The position numbers and the translations under genes were made by a program. Below, one piece after another: positions 1 to 8,614 of a DNA stretch of 64,000 nt. Numbering within the stretch: the first letter of the stretch is position 1; every line of letters starts with the position of its first letter. The stretch covers positions 1 through 64,000 of the forward strand of contig CASFVA010000025.1 of NCBI GenBank assembly GCA_949298075.1, in the 5' to 3' direction. Origin of the DNA: an uncultured Lentisphaeria bacterium (GTDB lineage Bacteria; Verrucomicrobiota; Lentisphaeria; Victivallales; Victivallaceae). The notes below the pieces were generated by a model. That model was given only the letters and a program-made list of their open reading frames with translations. It did not search any database and was not told the DNA's origin.

Positions 1-629
1 CCGATTTTCTGTTTTGACGGGAAGCGGTCGTCCTGACGCATCTGGATGAAATTCCTGCCCCAGGTGAAACGTGGATCGGACATATCCGTAAACTGCCACA
101 ACACCAGCGGCCGGGCCGGAGCAAAAGATTCCCCGTCTCCCTGGCCATGCGGAACAAAAGGCTCCTGCGGAATCACCGCCCGTCCTCCCGGCGCCATCAC
201 CGAGAGTCCCCACGGGGAGAAGGTGACAGCCCATGGGTTGCGGTTGCAGATGCGGTGACAGAGATGTATTTCGGCACCACTGGGGCATATGGTGATTTCT
301 TTTTGCAGTCCGGTGGTGGTTTCGACGGCGCATTGCAGGAGCAGGCGCCGGCCATCCCACTCATAATTTACCGGAGCGGTGTCCGGATAATAGGTTCGCG
401 GCCACACCTCCGGGGCGTGCCACAAACGGTGCCCGCCGTAGCTTTGCCACTGATCCGGACGGATATCTGCCATTTGATCGTCAAAATTCTTCATGAAATT
501 GGTTCCGCCGGCGCGCCGGTAAACGAGGATGCGCGGACCGAGACCAACCGCGATCACCAGTTCGATTTCAGAATCCGACAGCCGGAGACAGTTTTCCCAG
601 CCCCTGTAATTGATTTTTTCGAGTTTCAT
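1..629 (-). CDS. Partial DUF4380-like protein (mutarotase-fold candidate), C-terminus beyond window
   Basis: An open frame starts at an ATG (complement of 627-629) and runs without a stop off the left edge, giving about 209 residues. The N-terminus reads MKLEKINYRGWENCLRLSDS, followed by a segment with GLGPRI, and later YGGHRLWHAPEVWPRTYYPD. From memory, this GPRI...GGHRLWHAPE pattern is typical of DUF4380 proteins, which resemble the galactose-mutarotase fold; the assignment is by pattern only. No signal peptide is visible, so the protein is probably cytoplasmic. A good promoter (668-696) lies just upstream on the same strand, so the gene is probably transcribed alone or leads an operon that continues out of the window. 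Its substrate is unknown; carbohydrate binding is an inference from the fold. Confidence 0.75.
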   Translation of the reverse strand, partial: MKLEKINYRGWENCLRLSDSEIELVIAVGLGPRILVYRRAGGTNFMKNFDDQMADIRPDQWQSYGGHRLWHAPEVWPRTYYPDTAPVNYEWDGRRLLLQCAVETTTGLQKEITICPSGAEIHLCHRICNRNPWAVTFSPWGLSVMAPGGRAVIPQEPFVPHGQGDGESFAPARPLVLWQFTDMSDPRFTWGRNFIQMRQDDRFPSKQKI

Positions 630-667
630 GTTAAATTACCATAAAAATCAGATGTATAGTTTTATTT

Positions 668-696
668 ATTTTACAGCCACAAACGGTGAAAGTCAA
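668..696 (-). promoter_or_regulatory. Sigma70-type promoter of the DUF4380-like gene
   Basis: Read on the minus strand: -35 TTGACT (696-691), a 17 bp spacer, and -10 TAAAAT (673-668). Transcription would start about 30 bp upstream of the ATG at 629. Confidence 0.6.
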
Positions 697-789
697 GTCA
701 TTGTGTGGGCAAGTGCAGTCCTGTTTCCCCCGTGGATCCCGATGGCAGTTGCTTATTGAGGAAAATTCCGCAATCCAGGAGATTCCGTT

Positions 790-1260
790 ATGGAGAGGAC
801 TTTAACCCGGAATACCCGGATTGGCGTGGTTCAGATTCGGGAATGTGACGGCTTTATTGTCCGACTGATCTTGCCGCCGGTAACGCCGGCCGCCGCGGAA
901 CAGGCGACTGGACTGCTGGAACGGGCCTTTGGGGAACTGGCGGAATACCTTGATGGCGGACGCCGTGAATTTGACTTGCCGCTGCGGCCGGAAGGGACCG
1001 CGTTTCAACAGCTGGTGTGGGGCGAGCTGAGGAAAATTCCATATGGAGAAACCGTCAGTTACGGTACGCTGGCCCGCCGCATCGGACGCCCCGGCGCGGC
1101 CCGGGCGGTCGGTTTGGCCAACCATAACAATCCCGTGGCGATATTCATTCCCTGTCACCGGGTGATTGGTGCCGACGGGTCCCTGGTGGGGTTCGGGGCC
1201 GGCCTGCCGCTTAAAGCGTGGCTGCTGAATCTGGAGGCGGAGACGGTCCGCCGCAGCTGA
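790..1260 (+). CDS. ogt: Methylated-DNA--[protein]-cysteine S-methyltransferase
   Basis: Direct-reversal DNA repair protein that transfers the methyl group of O6-methylguanine to its own cysteine and is then inactive. The 156-residue length fits the small Ogt class without an Ada regulatory domain. The hallmark IPCHRVIG motif places the acceptor at Cys122. The preceding PYGETVSYGTLARRIG and GAARAVGLANHNNP segments are the DNA-binding helix-turn-helix and the Asn hinge of the family. The ATG at 790 has a Shine-Dalgarno-like AGGAG about 8 bp upstream. It converges on the DUF374 acyltransferase gene with only 25 bp between the two stops, and no T-tailed hairpin is seen there. Confidence 0.93.
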   Translation: MERTLTRNTRIGVVQIRECDGFIVRLILPPVTPAAAEQATGLLERAFGELAEYLDGGRREFDLPLRPEGTAFQQLVWGELRKIPYGETVSYGTLARRIGRPGAARAVGLANHNNPVAIFIPCHRVIGADGSLVGFGAGLPLKAWLLNLEAETVRRS

Positions 1261-1285
1261 TAACCGCGCCGTGTCTTTGGCTGGC

Positions 1286-1951
1286 TCAGTTTTCCGGATC
1301 GTGCGTGATGGCCATCAGGGCCTGCTCCACCCTGAGCCGCTGCGCTTCAAGTTCCGAAGCCGAAAGATTCGGCGGGATGAAAATCGGTTCTCCCATGATC
1401 AAAGTTATTTTGGCTCCGGGACAGGGAATCTGAAAGCGATCCCAGCTGCGCAGTTGCCAGCAGCGGGAGGCATTGATGGAAACCGGCTGGATGGGCGCCC
1501 CGGTAATGGAAGCCAGATGCACCGGTCCGGATTTCATGACGTAACGGGGGCCGCGGGGGCCGTCTGGCGTAAATACCACATTTCTGCGTTCGCGGATGGC
1601 GTGGATCGCTGCCAGCTGCGCGTGTGCTCCCCGCTTGCTTGAAGATCCGCGAAGGCTGCCCAGTCCGAACTGGGCAATAAAATCCGCCACGTATTGCCCG
1701 TCCCGGGACGGACTGACCACCGCCAGGGTATTGCGGCGGATCTCCCTGGGGAAGGCCGCGGCGAAAAACAGCAGGCGGTTGTGCCAGGCAACACCCACAA
1801 CTCCAATGGATTTTGAGGCGGCGCCGTGGGGGTCGTGCATTTCAAAGCGATACAGGCTCCGGAAGATCAGACGCAGCAGGAAAGCCGGAAACCAGTAGAG
1901 CCAGTCCGGAAGTTTTTTTATGTTGCGGAATTTCTGCTTTAAGTATCCCAT
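1286..1951 (-). CDS. DUF374 / lysophospholipid acyltransferase-family protein
   Basis: About 221 residues from the ATG at 1951. Longer readings to 2014 or 2032 run into the end of nth and add an unconserved tail, so 1951 is preferred because it starts just after the nth stop and gives the usual family length. Motifs typical of DUF374 are present: a helical N-terminus near DWLYWFPAFLLRLIF, WHNRLL where the acyltransferase His box sits, SPSRDGQYVADFI, RGSSSKRGA, and FTPDGPRGPRYVMKSG. Proteins of this family are thought to acylate lipid A or other lipids at the inner membrane; the substrate cannot be read from the sequence. It is the last gene of the hisH-nth-DUF374 run, whose coding sequences overlap or nearly abut. 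Confidence 0.8.
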   Translation of the reverse strand: MGYLKQKFRNIKKLPDWLYWFPAFLLRLIFRSLYRFEMHDPHGAASKSIGVVGVAWHNRLLFFAAAFPREIRRNTLAVVSPSRDGQYVADFIAQFGLGSLRGSSSKRGAHAQLAAIHAIRERRNVVFTPDGPRGPRYVMKSGPVHLASITGAPIQPVSINASRCWQLRSWDRFQIPCPGAKITLIMGEPIFIPPNLSASELEAQRLRVEQALMAITHDPEN

Positions 1952-1962
1952 GGTCTGTTCAT

Positions 1963-2622
1963 TCAACTGTTTTTCAAAGATGAACTCGATTTGTGCCGGT
2001 TGTGAAATTTGCATAAATCCGACAGCATGCATTCATCGCATTCCGGTTTGCGGGCATGGCAGACCTCCCGGCCGTGGCGAATCAGCAGATGAGAGAAATT
2101 GGTCCACAGTTCCGGCGGCACTTTCCGGTTGTTTTCGCGCTCGATTACTTCCGGATCGTCCGACTCTACAACTCCGATCCGGTTCAACAGGCGTTTGACG
2201 TGGGTGTCAACCGGAAATCCGGGGGTACTAAACGCATTTCCCAGCAGCACATTGGCGCTTTTGCGTCCGATGCCGGGCAGACGCACGAGTTTGTCCAGCG
2301 CGGAGGGAAGCTGACCGTTAAATTCCCGAACAATCATTTCCGCTGCCGCTTTAAGATGGCGGCTTTTGTTTTGAGAGAGGCCGCAGGGGTGAATGATCAT
2401 CTCAATTTTTTCAACCGGAAGCCCGGCCATGGCGGCCGCATCCGGAGCCACGGCAAACAGATTTTCGGTTACCGCATTGACCCGGTCGTCGCGGCATTGG
2501 GCCGAAAGCATAACCGCAGCCATCAACTGGAACGGCGTCTCATGTTTCAGCGGACAGACGCAATCGCCGTATACCGTATACAGGCGGTCGTGAATCTTAC
2601 GCCAGAACTTCGGGGTTGCCAT
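1963..2622 (-). CDS. nth: Endonuclease III (DNA glycosylase/AP lyase)
   Basis: Base-excision repair enzyme that removes oxidised pyrimidines and nicks the abasic site. The 219-residue length is standard. The helix-hairpin-helix is LPGIGRKSANVLLGNAF with catalytic Lys121, and the catalytic Asp139 sits in VDTHVKRLLNRIG. A C-terminal [4Fe-4S] cluster is ligated by Cys188, 195, 198 and 204, the canonical C-x6-C-x2-C-x5-C spacing. The start codon lies 26 bp inside the 3' end of hisH, and the next gene begins 12 bp after its stop, so translation is probably coupled across the three genes. Pairing with hisH has no obvious biochemical logic. Confidence 0.95.
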   Translation of the reverse strand: MATPKFWRKIHDRLYTVYGDCVCPLKHETPFQLMAAVMLSAQCRDDRVNAVTENLFAVAPDAAAMAGLPVEKIEMIIHPCGLSQNKSRHLKAAAEMIVREFNGQLPSALDKLVRLPGIGRKSANVLLGNAFSTPGFPVDTHVKRLLNRIGVVESDDPEVIERENNRKVPPELWTNFSHLLIRHGREVCHARKPECDECMLSDLCKFHNRHKSSSSLKNS

Positions 2623-3235
2623 GAAACTCTCCGGAGGCTTTCAAAAAGTTTTTCAGCAGCTGCAATCCGGCCCGCTGGCTTTTTTCCGGGTGAAACTGCG
2701 TGGCGAAGCAGCGGCCGTTCGCCAGGGCGGCCGCAAACCGGTTCAGGTAAAAGCATTCAGCCAGTATCGCCGGATGATCCACCGGAACATAATATGAGTG
2801 AACAAAGTAAAAATAAACCGATTCCGGCAGCTCTCCGGCCAGAGGCGATCCCGGATGAAAGGTTGCGGCGTTCCAGCCTATGTGCGGAACCTTGCCCAGG
2901 TTGTCGTCGAACCTGCGGACCACTCCCGGAAAAATCCCCAGCCCCCGGACGCCGGGCGATTCATCGCTGGACTCCAGCAACATCTGCATACCAAGACAAA
3001 TGCCGAGAAACCAGCCGCCGGAAGCGATGAATCGCGGTAAAGCGGTGTGGAAACCCCGCGAGCATAGATTTTCCATCCCATCGCCGAAACTGCCGACGCC
3101 CGGCAGCAGGCAGGCCTGAAAACGGTCCAGGGCGGACGAGGAGTCGACTACTTCAACTTCGGCTCCGCAGTATTCAAGGGCTTTCAGGACAGAACCCAGG
3201 TTGCCCATGTTGTAGTCAATTAATGCAATGCTCAT
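2597..3235 (-). CDS. hisH: Imidazole glycerol phosphate synthase glutaminase subunit HisH
   Basis: Class I glutamine amidotransferase that hydrolyses glutamine and channels ammonia to HisF in histidine biosynthesis. From the ATG at 3235 the protein is 212 residues and begins MSIALIDYNMGNLGSV, the family N-terminus. The nucleophile is Cys80 in GICLGMQMLLESS, and the His/Glu pair is in QFHPEKSQ near the C-terminus; the PGVGSFGDGM loop is also present. An ATG at 3250 would add five residues and cannot be excluded. The partner hisF and the other his genes are absent from the window, so the gene is separated from any his operon. It has its own promoter at 3341-3369 and a leader of about 100 nt. 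Confidence 0.93.
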   Translation of the reverse strand: MSIALIDYNMGNLGSVLKALEYCGAEVEVVDSSSALDRFQACLLPGVGSFGDGMENLCSRGFHTALPRFIASGGWFLGICLGMQMLLESSDESPGVRGLGIFPGVVRRFDDNLGKVPHIGWNAATFHPGSPLAGELPESVYFYFVHSYYVPVDHPAILAECFYLNRFAAALANGRCFATQFHPEKSQRAGLQLLKNFLKASGEFHGNPEVLA

Positions 3236-3340
3236 GATTCGCCCGGCCATCCGGCGTCCGAAAAGTGACGGAAAGCCGTCGGGCTAAAGGAGCCTGAACA
3301 CCATTCCGAATCGGACTGTTTCTGACGTGACAATTCAATT

Positions 3341-3369
3341 AATATACGCTGCAAACAGCCCAAAGTCAA
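3341..3369 (-). promoter_or_regulatory. Sigma70-type promoter of the hisH-nth-DUF374 operon
   Basis: On the minus strand: -35 TTGACT (3369-3364), a 17 bp spacer, and -10 TATATT (3346-3341). The predicted leader to hisH is about 100 nt and contains a small GACGG/CCGTC hairpin (3267-3280) whose minus-strand 3' side is followed by ACTTTT. That hairpin is too weak to call an attenuator. Confidence 0.65.
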
Positions 3370-3445
3370 ATGAATTTCCCTGTGCTTCCCGTTCAATTGC
3401 AATGGGCGAAGTCCAAGTGCCGAAAGCCGGACCTGGGTTCTGAAA

Positions 3446-4567
3446 TCAGCCGATCAACCCGAAAAGCCTCTCATGCTCTGCGTTCCACGGTTTTGGCCAG
3501 AGTTCAGCCAGTTTTTGCCGGAGGCGTTCCGGGGAGCCGGCCAGCTCCAGGGCGGCCAGCCGGGCGCCTTCGGAAAAATGCCGCGGTTCAATGTCCTGAC
3601 TCAGCGCCAGGCGCATAGTGCCCACAACCCGGTCGTCCCATCCGAGTTTGCGTTCCGGATCACGCGTGACCCGGTCAATGGCGTCCCTGAGAAACGGATT
3701 GGTCATGCGGGTCAGCAAGCCGTCGGCATACGACTGATAGCCTGACGGTGTAAACAATTCATCATTGAGGGTTGCATATTTTCTGCAGAGCGCCGCACCG
3801 GATTCGTCGATAAAAGCCGCCCGCCCCTTGGCCAGCAGTTCCGGGTGGTCCGTCAGCTCGTTCATAAAGGCGCAACCGGCGGATTTGCCCAGCATGCCGA
3901 GCAGAAAATGAACCGCATTGTGACCGTACAATTTTGCTTCTTCAAAAGGGAGCAGGTCGGGTTTTACATACAGCGACACGGTCTTGCGCTCCTCAATGCC
4001 CGGACAGGAAGAGATGTAAATATGATTGAACTCTTCAACCAGATGCCCGACCGCAGCGGCCGGAGCCAGCGGGACACGTTCTGCGGCCGGAATTACCCCG
4101 CTCATTTTGCCGATCACAGTATTGAGATAAAACGTGGCCGGAAACTGCCGGCCGATTGCGGCGGCCAGTGCTTCCGCAGCGTGGTTGTTGTTTTCCGCCG
4201 TATAGACAAAGCGCCGCCGGTTCGGCTGTCTGGCGAATCCGGCTCGCAGCCAGTCGGCGGAAGAGGTGAAAAATTTTACGCTTGGCAGCGCGGTGGCCAC
4301 TTCATCGGCATCCGCCGCGGCGGAAATCAATTTTTCCAGTTCGACCGGGTTGGTCGGATTGAAGACTTCAACTCCTTCGTAGGTTTCCTGACGAACCCGA
4401 TCGGTCCCGGCGATATTGACGGTGACGCTGTGTACCGCGTTGACCGCTGTTTTAAGGGCATCGTTAACTTCGGCGATGACGATGCGATCAAATCCGCCCC
4501 GAGCGGCTCCGGCGAGAAAAATTCCAGTTTGAATCGGACCAAGTCCGATCCCGACAAATGTGCTCAT
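3446..4567 (-). CDS. Mannitol/polyol-type NAD-dependent dehydrogenase
   Basis: A 373-residue oxidoreductase. The N-terminal Rossmann domain starts with a modified nucleotide loop, GIGLGPIQTGIF. A YTAENNNHAAEALAAAI segment follows near the middle. The C-terminal helical domain holds EEAKLYGHNAVHFLLGMLG, which resembles the substrate-binding KLYIHNAGH element of mannitol-1-phosphate 5-dehydrogenase and related long-chain polyol dehydrogenases. Reaction type (polyol or sugar-acid oxidation with NAD) is known for the family; the substrate is unknown. It follows the PHP-domain gene by 101 bp on the same strand, so the two may act together. No sugar transporter or phosphotransferase gene is adjacent. 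Confidence 0.7.
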   Translation of the reverse strand: MSTFVGIGLGPIQTGIFLAGAARGGFDRIVIAEVNDALKTAVNAVHSVTVNIAGTDRVRQETYEGVEVFNPTNPVELEKLISAAADADEVATALPSVKFFTSSADWLRAGFARQPNRRRFVYTAENNNHAAEALAAAIGRQFPATFYLNTVIGKMSGVIPAAERVPLAPAAAVGHLVEEFNHIYISSCPGIEERKTVSLYVKPDLLPFEEAKLYGHNAVHFLLGMLGKSAGCAFMNELTDHPELLAKGRAAFIDESGAALCRKYATLNDELFTPSGYQSYADGLLTRMTNPFLRDAIDRVTRDPERKLGWDDRVVGTMRLALSQDIEPRHFSEGARLAALELAGSPERLRQKLAELWPKPWNAEHERLFGLIG

Positions 4568-4668
4568 AACATACCTCGTTTGATTGGAATTGGGGCGGAT
4601 CAGGTCGGCGCGCCGCCCGTTGAGTCAGTTGCAGGCAGCTTCGCCGCCGGAAGCTCCGGTTTCTCTCT

Positions 4669-5760
4669 TCAAGCAGTGAAAGCATCAGCCCCGGCAATAA
4701 AACACTCCAGATGCCGGCGCAACGCCGGCACGCTGAAGTCGTCTGCCAGCAACTGCCCCGGAGCATTCATTTCCGTGCCGGCCAAAAGCGGCATGCCGCG
4801 TTCCTGTGCCGCCGCGATAAAGCGGTCCAGTTCCGCACTCAGCCGGGCACTTTTAGCCGGATCGGCGGCTCTCCAGTTGCGATCCGGAATCAGGGTCGCC
4901 GCAACCGCTCCGTAAGACCGGTGCAGATCCAGCAGGCGCCCGGGATCACTTTCTCCGGCGGAGAGTCCGTTCAGCCAGGCCATAACCGGACGGGCGCCGC
5001 ATCCCAGTATAAAATCGTTCATTTCCCTGAGAGTCGGAAAACTCTGAGGATCAGGCGCCTGGTAACCGATGCCGCCTTTTTTCATGGTCTTGGCGCGGAT
5101 AAGCGCTTCGAGCTTGACCGGATCAGGATCAAAACTGCCGATTTTGTCTTGCCAGTAAGCCGCCAGCCCGGAGCCGGAAAAACGGGCTTCAGCCAGCATG
5201 CGGTAGGCCGTGCAGACATGGCGCTCGGTGACGTTGCCGGCCGGAGTGAAGCGGCTGGCGACCGCATCAAAGTCCAAACTGATCTCCGTGAGCAGTGAGT
5301 TGACCGCGTCAACAATCTGGCGGGTGCGGTGATTGGCCTTGGCCCGGAGCATGGCGGCAAAGTCTCGGCGTTCGGCGGGTACTTCGGAGGCGTTGAACCC
5401 CATGCCGAGATGGTAGGCGATGCCGGGTTCTCCCGGGGAATTGATTTCCACATCCGCCAGTTCGGGAATGAACACCCGGGTTTCCATTCCGGCAACGGCG
5501 CGGACGCCGCAGAATGCGGCGGCGGACAGAAACTCATCGACGCCGTCGAGCACATCGAAGTCCACCAGCCCGACCGCTCTCCAGTTCTGCTGTCGGGCCA
5601 GCTGGATGAGTTTGGAGGGAGAATAACCATAGCCGTTGTAGGAATAAAAACTGTGACAATGCATGTTGAAGGCGCAGCTGGACAGATAAAAATCCCTCAA
5701 CGCTTTCGTGCGTTCCGGCAGATCAAAGGAGTTCAGCCGGGTGTCCTGTTCCGAAATCAT
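4669..5760 (-). CDS. PHP-domain protein with a modified metal-binding site
   Basis: A 363-residue protein with a polymerase-and-histidinol-phosphatase (PHP) fold signature. An N-terminal HCHSFYSYNGYGYSP segment gives the first HxH metal pair. GLVDFDVLDGVDEF occupies the place of the usual ..TDHD.. motif, so the customary His is replaced by Phe. GVRAVAGMETRVF supplies the conserved Glu. Late in the protein there is GTEMNAPGQLLADDF. Family members are metal-dependent phosphoesterases; the substitution makes activity uncertain. No signal peptide is seen. A weak AAAGGG lies about 10 bp before the ATG. It sits between the der/hypothetical pair and the polyol dehydrogenase; a role in sugar-phosphate metabolism is only a guess. 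Confidence 0.65.
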   Translation of the reverse strand: MISEQDTRLNSFDLPERTKALRDFYLSSCAFNMHCHSFYSYNGYGYSPSKLIQLARQQNWRAVGLVDFDVLDGVDEFLSAAAFCGVRAVAGMETRVFIPELADVEINSPGEPGIAYHLGMGFNASEVPAERRDFAAMLRAKANHRTRQIVDAVNSLLTEISLDFDAVASRFTPAGNVTERHVCTAYRMLAEARFSGSGLAAYWQDKIGSFDPDPVKLEALIRAKTMKKGGIGYQAPDPQSFPTLREMNDFILGCGARPVMAWLNGLSAGESDPGRLLDLHRSYGAVAATLIPDRNWRAADPAKSARLSAELDRFIAAAQERGMPLLAGTEMNAPGQLLADDFSVPALRRHLECFIAGADAFTA

Positions 5761-5790
5761 GATATTAAGCCCTTTCGTGCTGCGCGGCGG

Positions 5791-6288
5791 TCAGCGGCCG
5801 CTGCGGATCACTCGCTCAAGTTCAATCTGGAAGCTTTCGATATCCTCCGGAGTCGGTTTCGAACCGCTGAGGTTTTCCAGTCCGAGCCGTCCGAGATTGT
5901 CCACATACCAGTCGGCGGTCGAACCTGAGGCGAATTTGACTGTACCGGACAGCGCCATTCCCGGCCGGGCCAGTTTGTTGAGTTCCACCACTGTGGCACC
6001 TCCGCCCGGCGCCGTGTCTTCAGCCTGGGCGCCGTCTTCTCCGGGCAGGCTTTCGCCGTTCTCTTTGGCTTTGGCCTTGGCTTCAGCTTTTGCGCGCTCG
6101 GCGGCGTGGGGATCCATGGCGTTCCAGTCGATGTTGTCCAGATCGGAGGCGAGAATGCGAATGTCCATGTAGGTGAGTTTGCAGGAGAATTGCTCATTCA
6201 CCAGGCGCTGGATTTCAGAAAGTGACAATTTTTCGGCCAGTTTTTCGGCCATGAATTTTTTAATGGCATTTTCCTGTTCACGAGTCAT
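5791..6288 (-). CDS. Conserved-type hypothetical protein coupled to der
   Basis: A 165-residue protein I do not recognise. Residues 1-60 look helical and could form a small helix-turn-helix-like domain. Residues 62-95 are a low-complexity linker rich in Ala, Lys and Glu, including AKAEAKAKAKENGE. Residues 96-165 look like a small beta-rich domain (GMALSGTVKFASGSTADWYVDNLGRLGLENL). It has no membrane segment or signal peptide. The start codon overlaps the der stop as ATGA (6285-6288), so translation is coupled to this ribosome-assembly GTPase. An RNA- or ribosome-related role is a guess from that position only. Confidence 0.75.
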   Translation of the reverse strand: MTREQENAIKKFMAEKLAEKLSLSEIQRLVNEQFSCKLTYMDIRILASDLDNIDWNAMDPHAAERAKAEAKAKAKENGESLPGEDGAQAEDTAPGGGATVVELNKLARPGMALSGTVKFASGSTADWYVDNLGRLGLENLSGSKPTPEDIESFQIELERVIRSGR

Positions 6289-7715
6289 GATCTTGCACTC
6301 CTTTTATTTGATTTGCGATGTTCCGCACCACCGGCGGTCGACCGGCGGATGCTCTCGACCTTTTTGGGCCGGGCGCAGAGTGTGAGTTCAATCGCAACTC
6401 CGCTGAGGTCGAAAGCCGATCGCAGTTGATTCTTCAGATAAGTGAGGTAATGCGGCTGGGCCGCTTCCGGACGATTGACAAACAATTTGAACCGATGCGG
6501 ATTTTTTCCGGTCATCGAGGCATAGTACATTTTGAACGCCGCGGCGCCGCGCACCGGAGGGGGGGTACGTTCAAATGCCTCGGCGAGCATCCGGTTGAGA
6601 GCTCCGGTCGGAATGTCGCGCTCAAGGCGTTCGATTATACAGACAATTTCCCGGCACAGCGCCTCCAGGTTGGACTGTTCCCGGGCACTGATGAATTCCA
6701 CCGGCGCAAAGCCAAGCCCGGGCAGTGTCCGGCGCAGCTCCCCCGTCAGCTCCCGGGCGGGGATTCCCGGGCAGAGGTCGCACTTGTTGGCGGCGATGAC
6801 GCATGCTTTGCCGGCCTTTTGAATCAGTCCGGCGATTTTTCGGTCCTGTGCCGTCATGCCGGCGGCATCGGCTTCAACGACCATCAGGACCAGATCGGCA
6901 CGTTCGATGGCACTTTTAGCCCGCATTACGCTGAACAATTCGACCACGTTGTCCACTTTTGCTGTTTTGCGCAAACCGGCGGTATCCACCAGGACGACCG
7001 GACAGGTTTTGCCGGCTCCCCGCAGGATCAATTCAATGTCAATGGCGTCACGGGTAGTCCCGGCAATCGGACTGGTGGCCACCCGTTCGGTTCCCAGCAG
7101 TGCGTTTATCAGAGAGGATTTACCCACGTTGGGGCGACCGATTACTGCGATTTTCGCCCTGGGGGGAGGGCTGACCACAAGTTCACCGGCGGGCAGACGT
7201 CGGGTGACTTCGGCCAGCAGGGTGGCCAAACCGCCGCGGCGGAGACAGTCAATCGGATAGACGTTGTCAAAGCCGAATTGCAAAAATTCCGCAGCCTGGT
7301 CCCGCAGCGTCTGATCATCGCATTTGTTTACCGCGCAAATCACCGGTTTGCCGGACGCCCGCAGACGGGAAGCGATGTCAGCATCCAGGGGAGTTGGCCC
7401 GGCCTGAGCATCTCCGACGAAAATCAGAATGTCGGCGGCGGAAACCGCTGCCTCGACCTGGGTGGTGATTACGGCATCCCAATGGTCGGTTTTGCGTGAC
7501 TCGCCGCTCAGGGTTCCGAGACCTCCTGTGTCAATCAGGGTGAACCGCCGGCCGTTTTTGCTGACGGTGGCGGCCACCCGGTCCCGGGTTACTCCGCTCA
7601 TTTCGTGGACGATGGCAAGGCGGCGGCCAACCACCGCATTGAACAGCGAGGATTTGCCGACGTTGGGACGGCCGACAATAGCGACCGTGGGAAGATGGAT
7701 TCCGGCAGTGGACAT
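6285..7715 (-). CDS. der: Ribosome biogenesis GTPase Der (EngA)
   Basis: Essential double GTPase of 50S ribosome assembly; 476 residues is a normal length. The first G domain begins with VAIVGRPNVGKSSLFNAVVG near residue 12, with DTGG and NKCD motifs; the second begins with IAVIGRPNVGKSSLINALLG near residue 190, with DTAG and NKCDL. The C-terminal KH-like domain includes FKMYYASMTGKNPHRFKLFVN. The gene starts 15 bp after the pyrF stop and ends in an ATGA overlap with the downstream hypothetical gene, so the three are probably co-transcribed. Confidence 0.96.
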   Translation of the reverse strand: MSTAGIHLPTVAIVGRPNVGKSSLFNAVVGRRLAIVHEMSGVTRDRVAATVSKNGRRFTLIDTGGLGTLSGESRKTDHWDAVITTQVEAAVSAADILIFVGDAQAGPTPLDADIASRLRASGKPVICAVNKCDDQTLRDQAAEFLQFGFDNVYPIDCLRRGGLATLLAEVTRRLPAGELVVSPPPRAKIAVIGRPNVGKSSLINALLGTERVATSPIAGTTRDAIDIELILRGAGKTCPVVLVDTAGLRKTAKVDNVVELFSVMRAKSAIERADLVLMVVEADAAGMTAQDRKIAGLIQKAGKACVIAANKCDLCPGIPARELTGELRRTLPGLGFAPVEFISAREQSNLEALCREIVCIIERLERDIPTGALNRMLAEAFERTPPPVRGAAAFKMYYASMTGKNPHRFKLFVNRPEAAQPHYLTYLKNQLRSAFDLSGVAIELTLCARPKKVESIRRSTAGGAEHRKSNKRSARS

Positions 7716-7729
7716 GATATTATGGCGGT

Positions 7730-8554
7730 TCAGGATTGTCTGAAGCGGAAGCTGTTGATTTGATCACGCAGTTTTGCGGCGGCCTCTCCGGCGGCAACCG
7801 CGAATTTTTCCGAACGGTCGGCAAAAATAATGCCGCGCGAGGAATTGACAATGATGCCGTTTCCGGCACTGTTGCAGCCGGAGATCACCACTTTTTCCAA
7901 ATCACCGCCCTGGGCCCCGACGCCGGGAACCAGAAACCACAGATCCGGACAAATGGAGCGGAGACGGCTCAGCTCTTCCGGATAGGTGGCCCCGACTACC
8001 AGCGCGGCATTGCGGTTGTAATTCCATTCATCCCGAACTCGGCGGGCTACATGCTCATAGAGTGGGACGCCGTCGGCAACCAGATTCTGAAAATCTCCGG
8101 AGTGCGGATTGGAGGTCCGGCAGAGAATGATCACTCCTTTGTCCGCATGATCCAGAAACGGTTTAACCGCGTCAAAGCCCATATAGGGATTGACCGTCAC
8201 CGCATCGGCGGCATAACGTTCGAAGGCTTCGGCTGCGTACTGCTCAGCGGTGGAACCGATGTCTCCGCGCTTGACATCCAGTATCACCGGAACTTCCGGG
8301 GCGCGTTCATGAATGTATTCAATGGTCATCTTGAGTTCATTGTCCCGGTCGGCGCCGGCGTAGTAGGCTGCCTGCGGCTTATAGCAGCATACCCAGTCGC
8401 AGGTGGCGTCAATTATCTGCCGGTTGAATTCAAAAAACGGCCGGTCGGTTTCTTTGACGCAGTCCGGCAACTTCCCCATGAAAGGATCCAGTCCCACGCA
8501 GACCAGACTGCGGTTGCGCCGGGCGGCCTGTTCCAGTTTTTCCCAAAAAGTCAT
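7730..8554 (-). CDS. pyrF: Orotidine 5'-phosphate decarboxylase
   Basis: Last step of UMP synthesis (OMP to UMP plus CO2). The active-site motif VILDVKRGDIGSTAEQYA carries the catalytic Asp-Lys-Asp network. The N-terminal RNRSLVCVGLDPFMGKLP and the length of about 274 residues mark the longer type 2 PyrF seen in many PVC bacteria and Actinobacteria, rather than the 230-residue E. coli type. I place the start at the ATG at 8554 (MTFWEKLEQAARRN); an in-frame ATG at 8587 adds 11 unconserved residues. It leads the pyrF-der-hypothetical run. Confidence 0.94.
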   Translation of the reverse strand: MTFWEKLEQAARRNRSLVCVGLDPFMGKLPDCVKETDRPFFEFNRQIIDATCDWVCCYKPQAAYYAGADRDNELKMTIEYIHERAPEVPVILDVKRGDIGSTAEQYAAEAFERYAADAVTVNPYMGFDAVKPFLDHADKGVIILCRTSNPHSGDFQNLVADGVPLYEHVARRVRDEWNYNRNAALVVGATYPEELSRLRSICPDLWFLVPGVGAQGGDLEKVVISGCNSAGNGIIVNSSRGIIFADRSEKFAVAAGEAAAKLRDQINSFRFRQS

Positions 8555-8614
8555 TTGCGGATTTTCCTTATGATCGTCAGTATTCAAGATTAACGTTTTT
8601 CCGGTTTCAAGCTG

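Noticed and set aside
2056-3030. Long plus-strand frames opposite nth and hisH
   Set aside because: Shadows caused by high G+C at the third codon position of the true genes on the other strand; they show no motifs.
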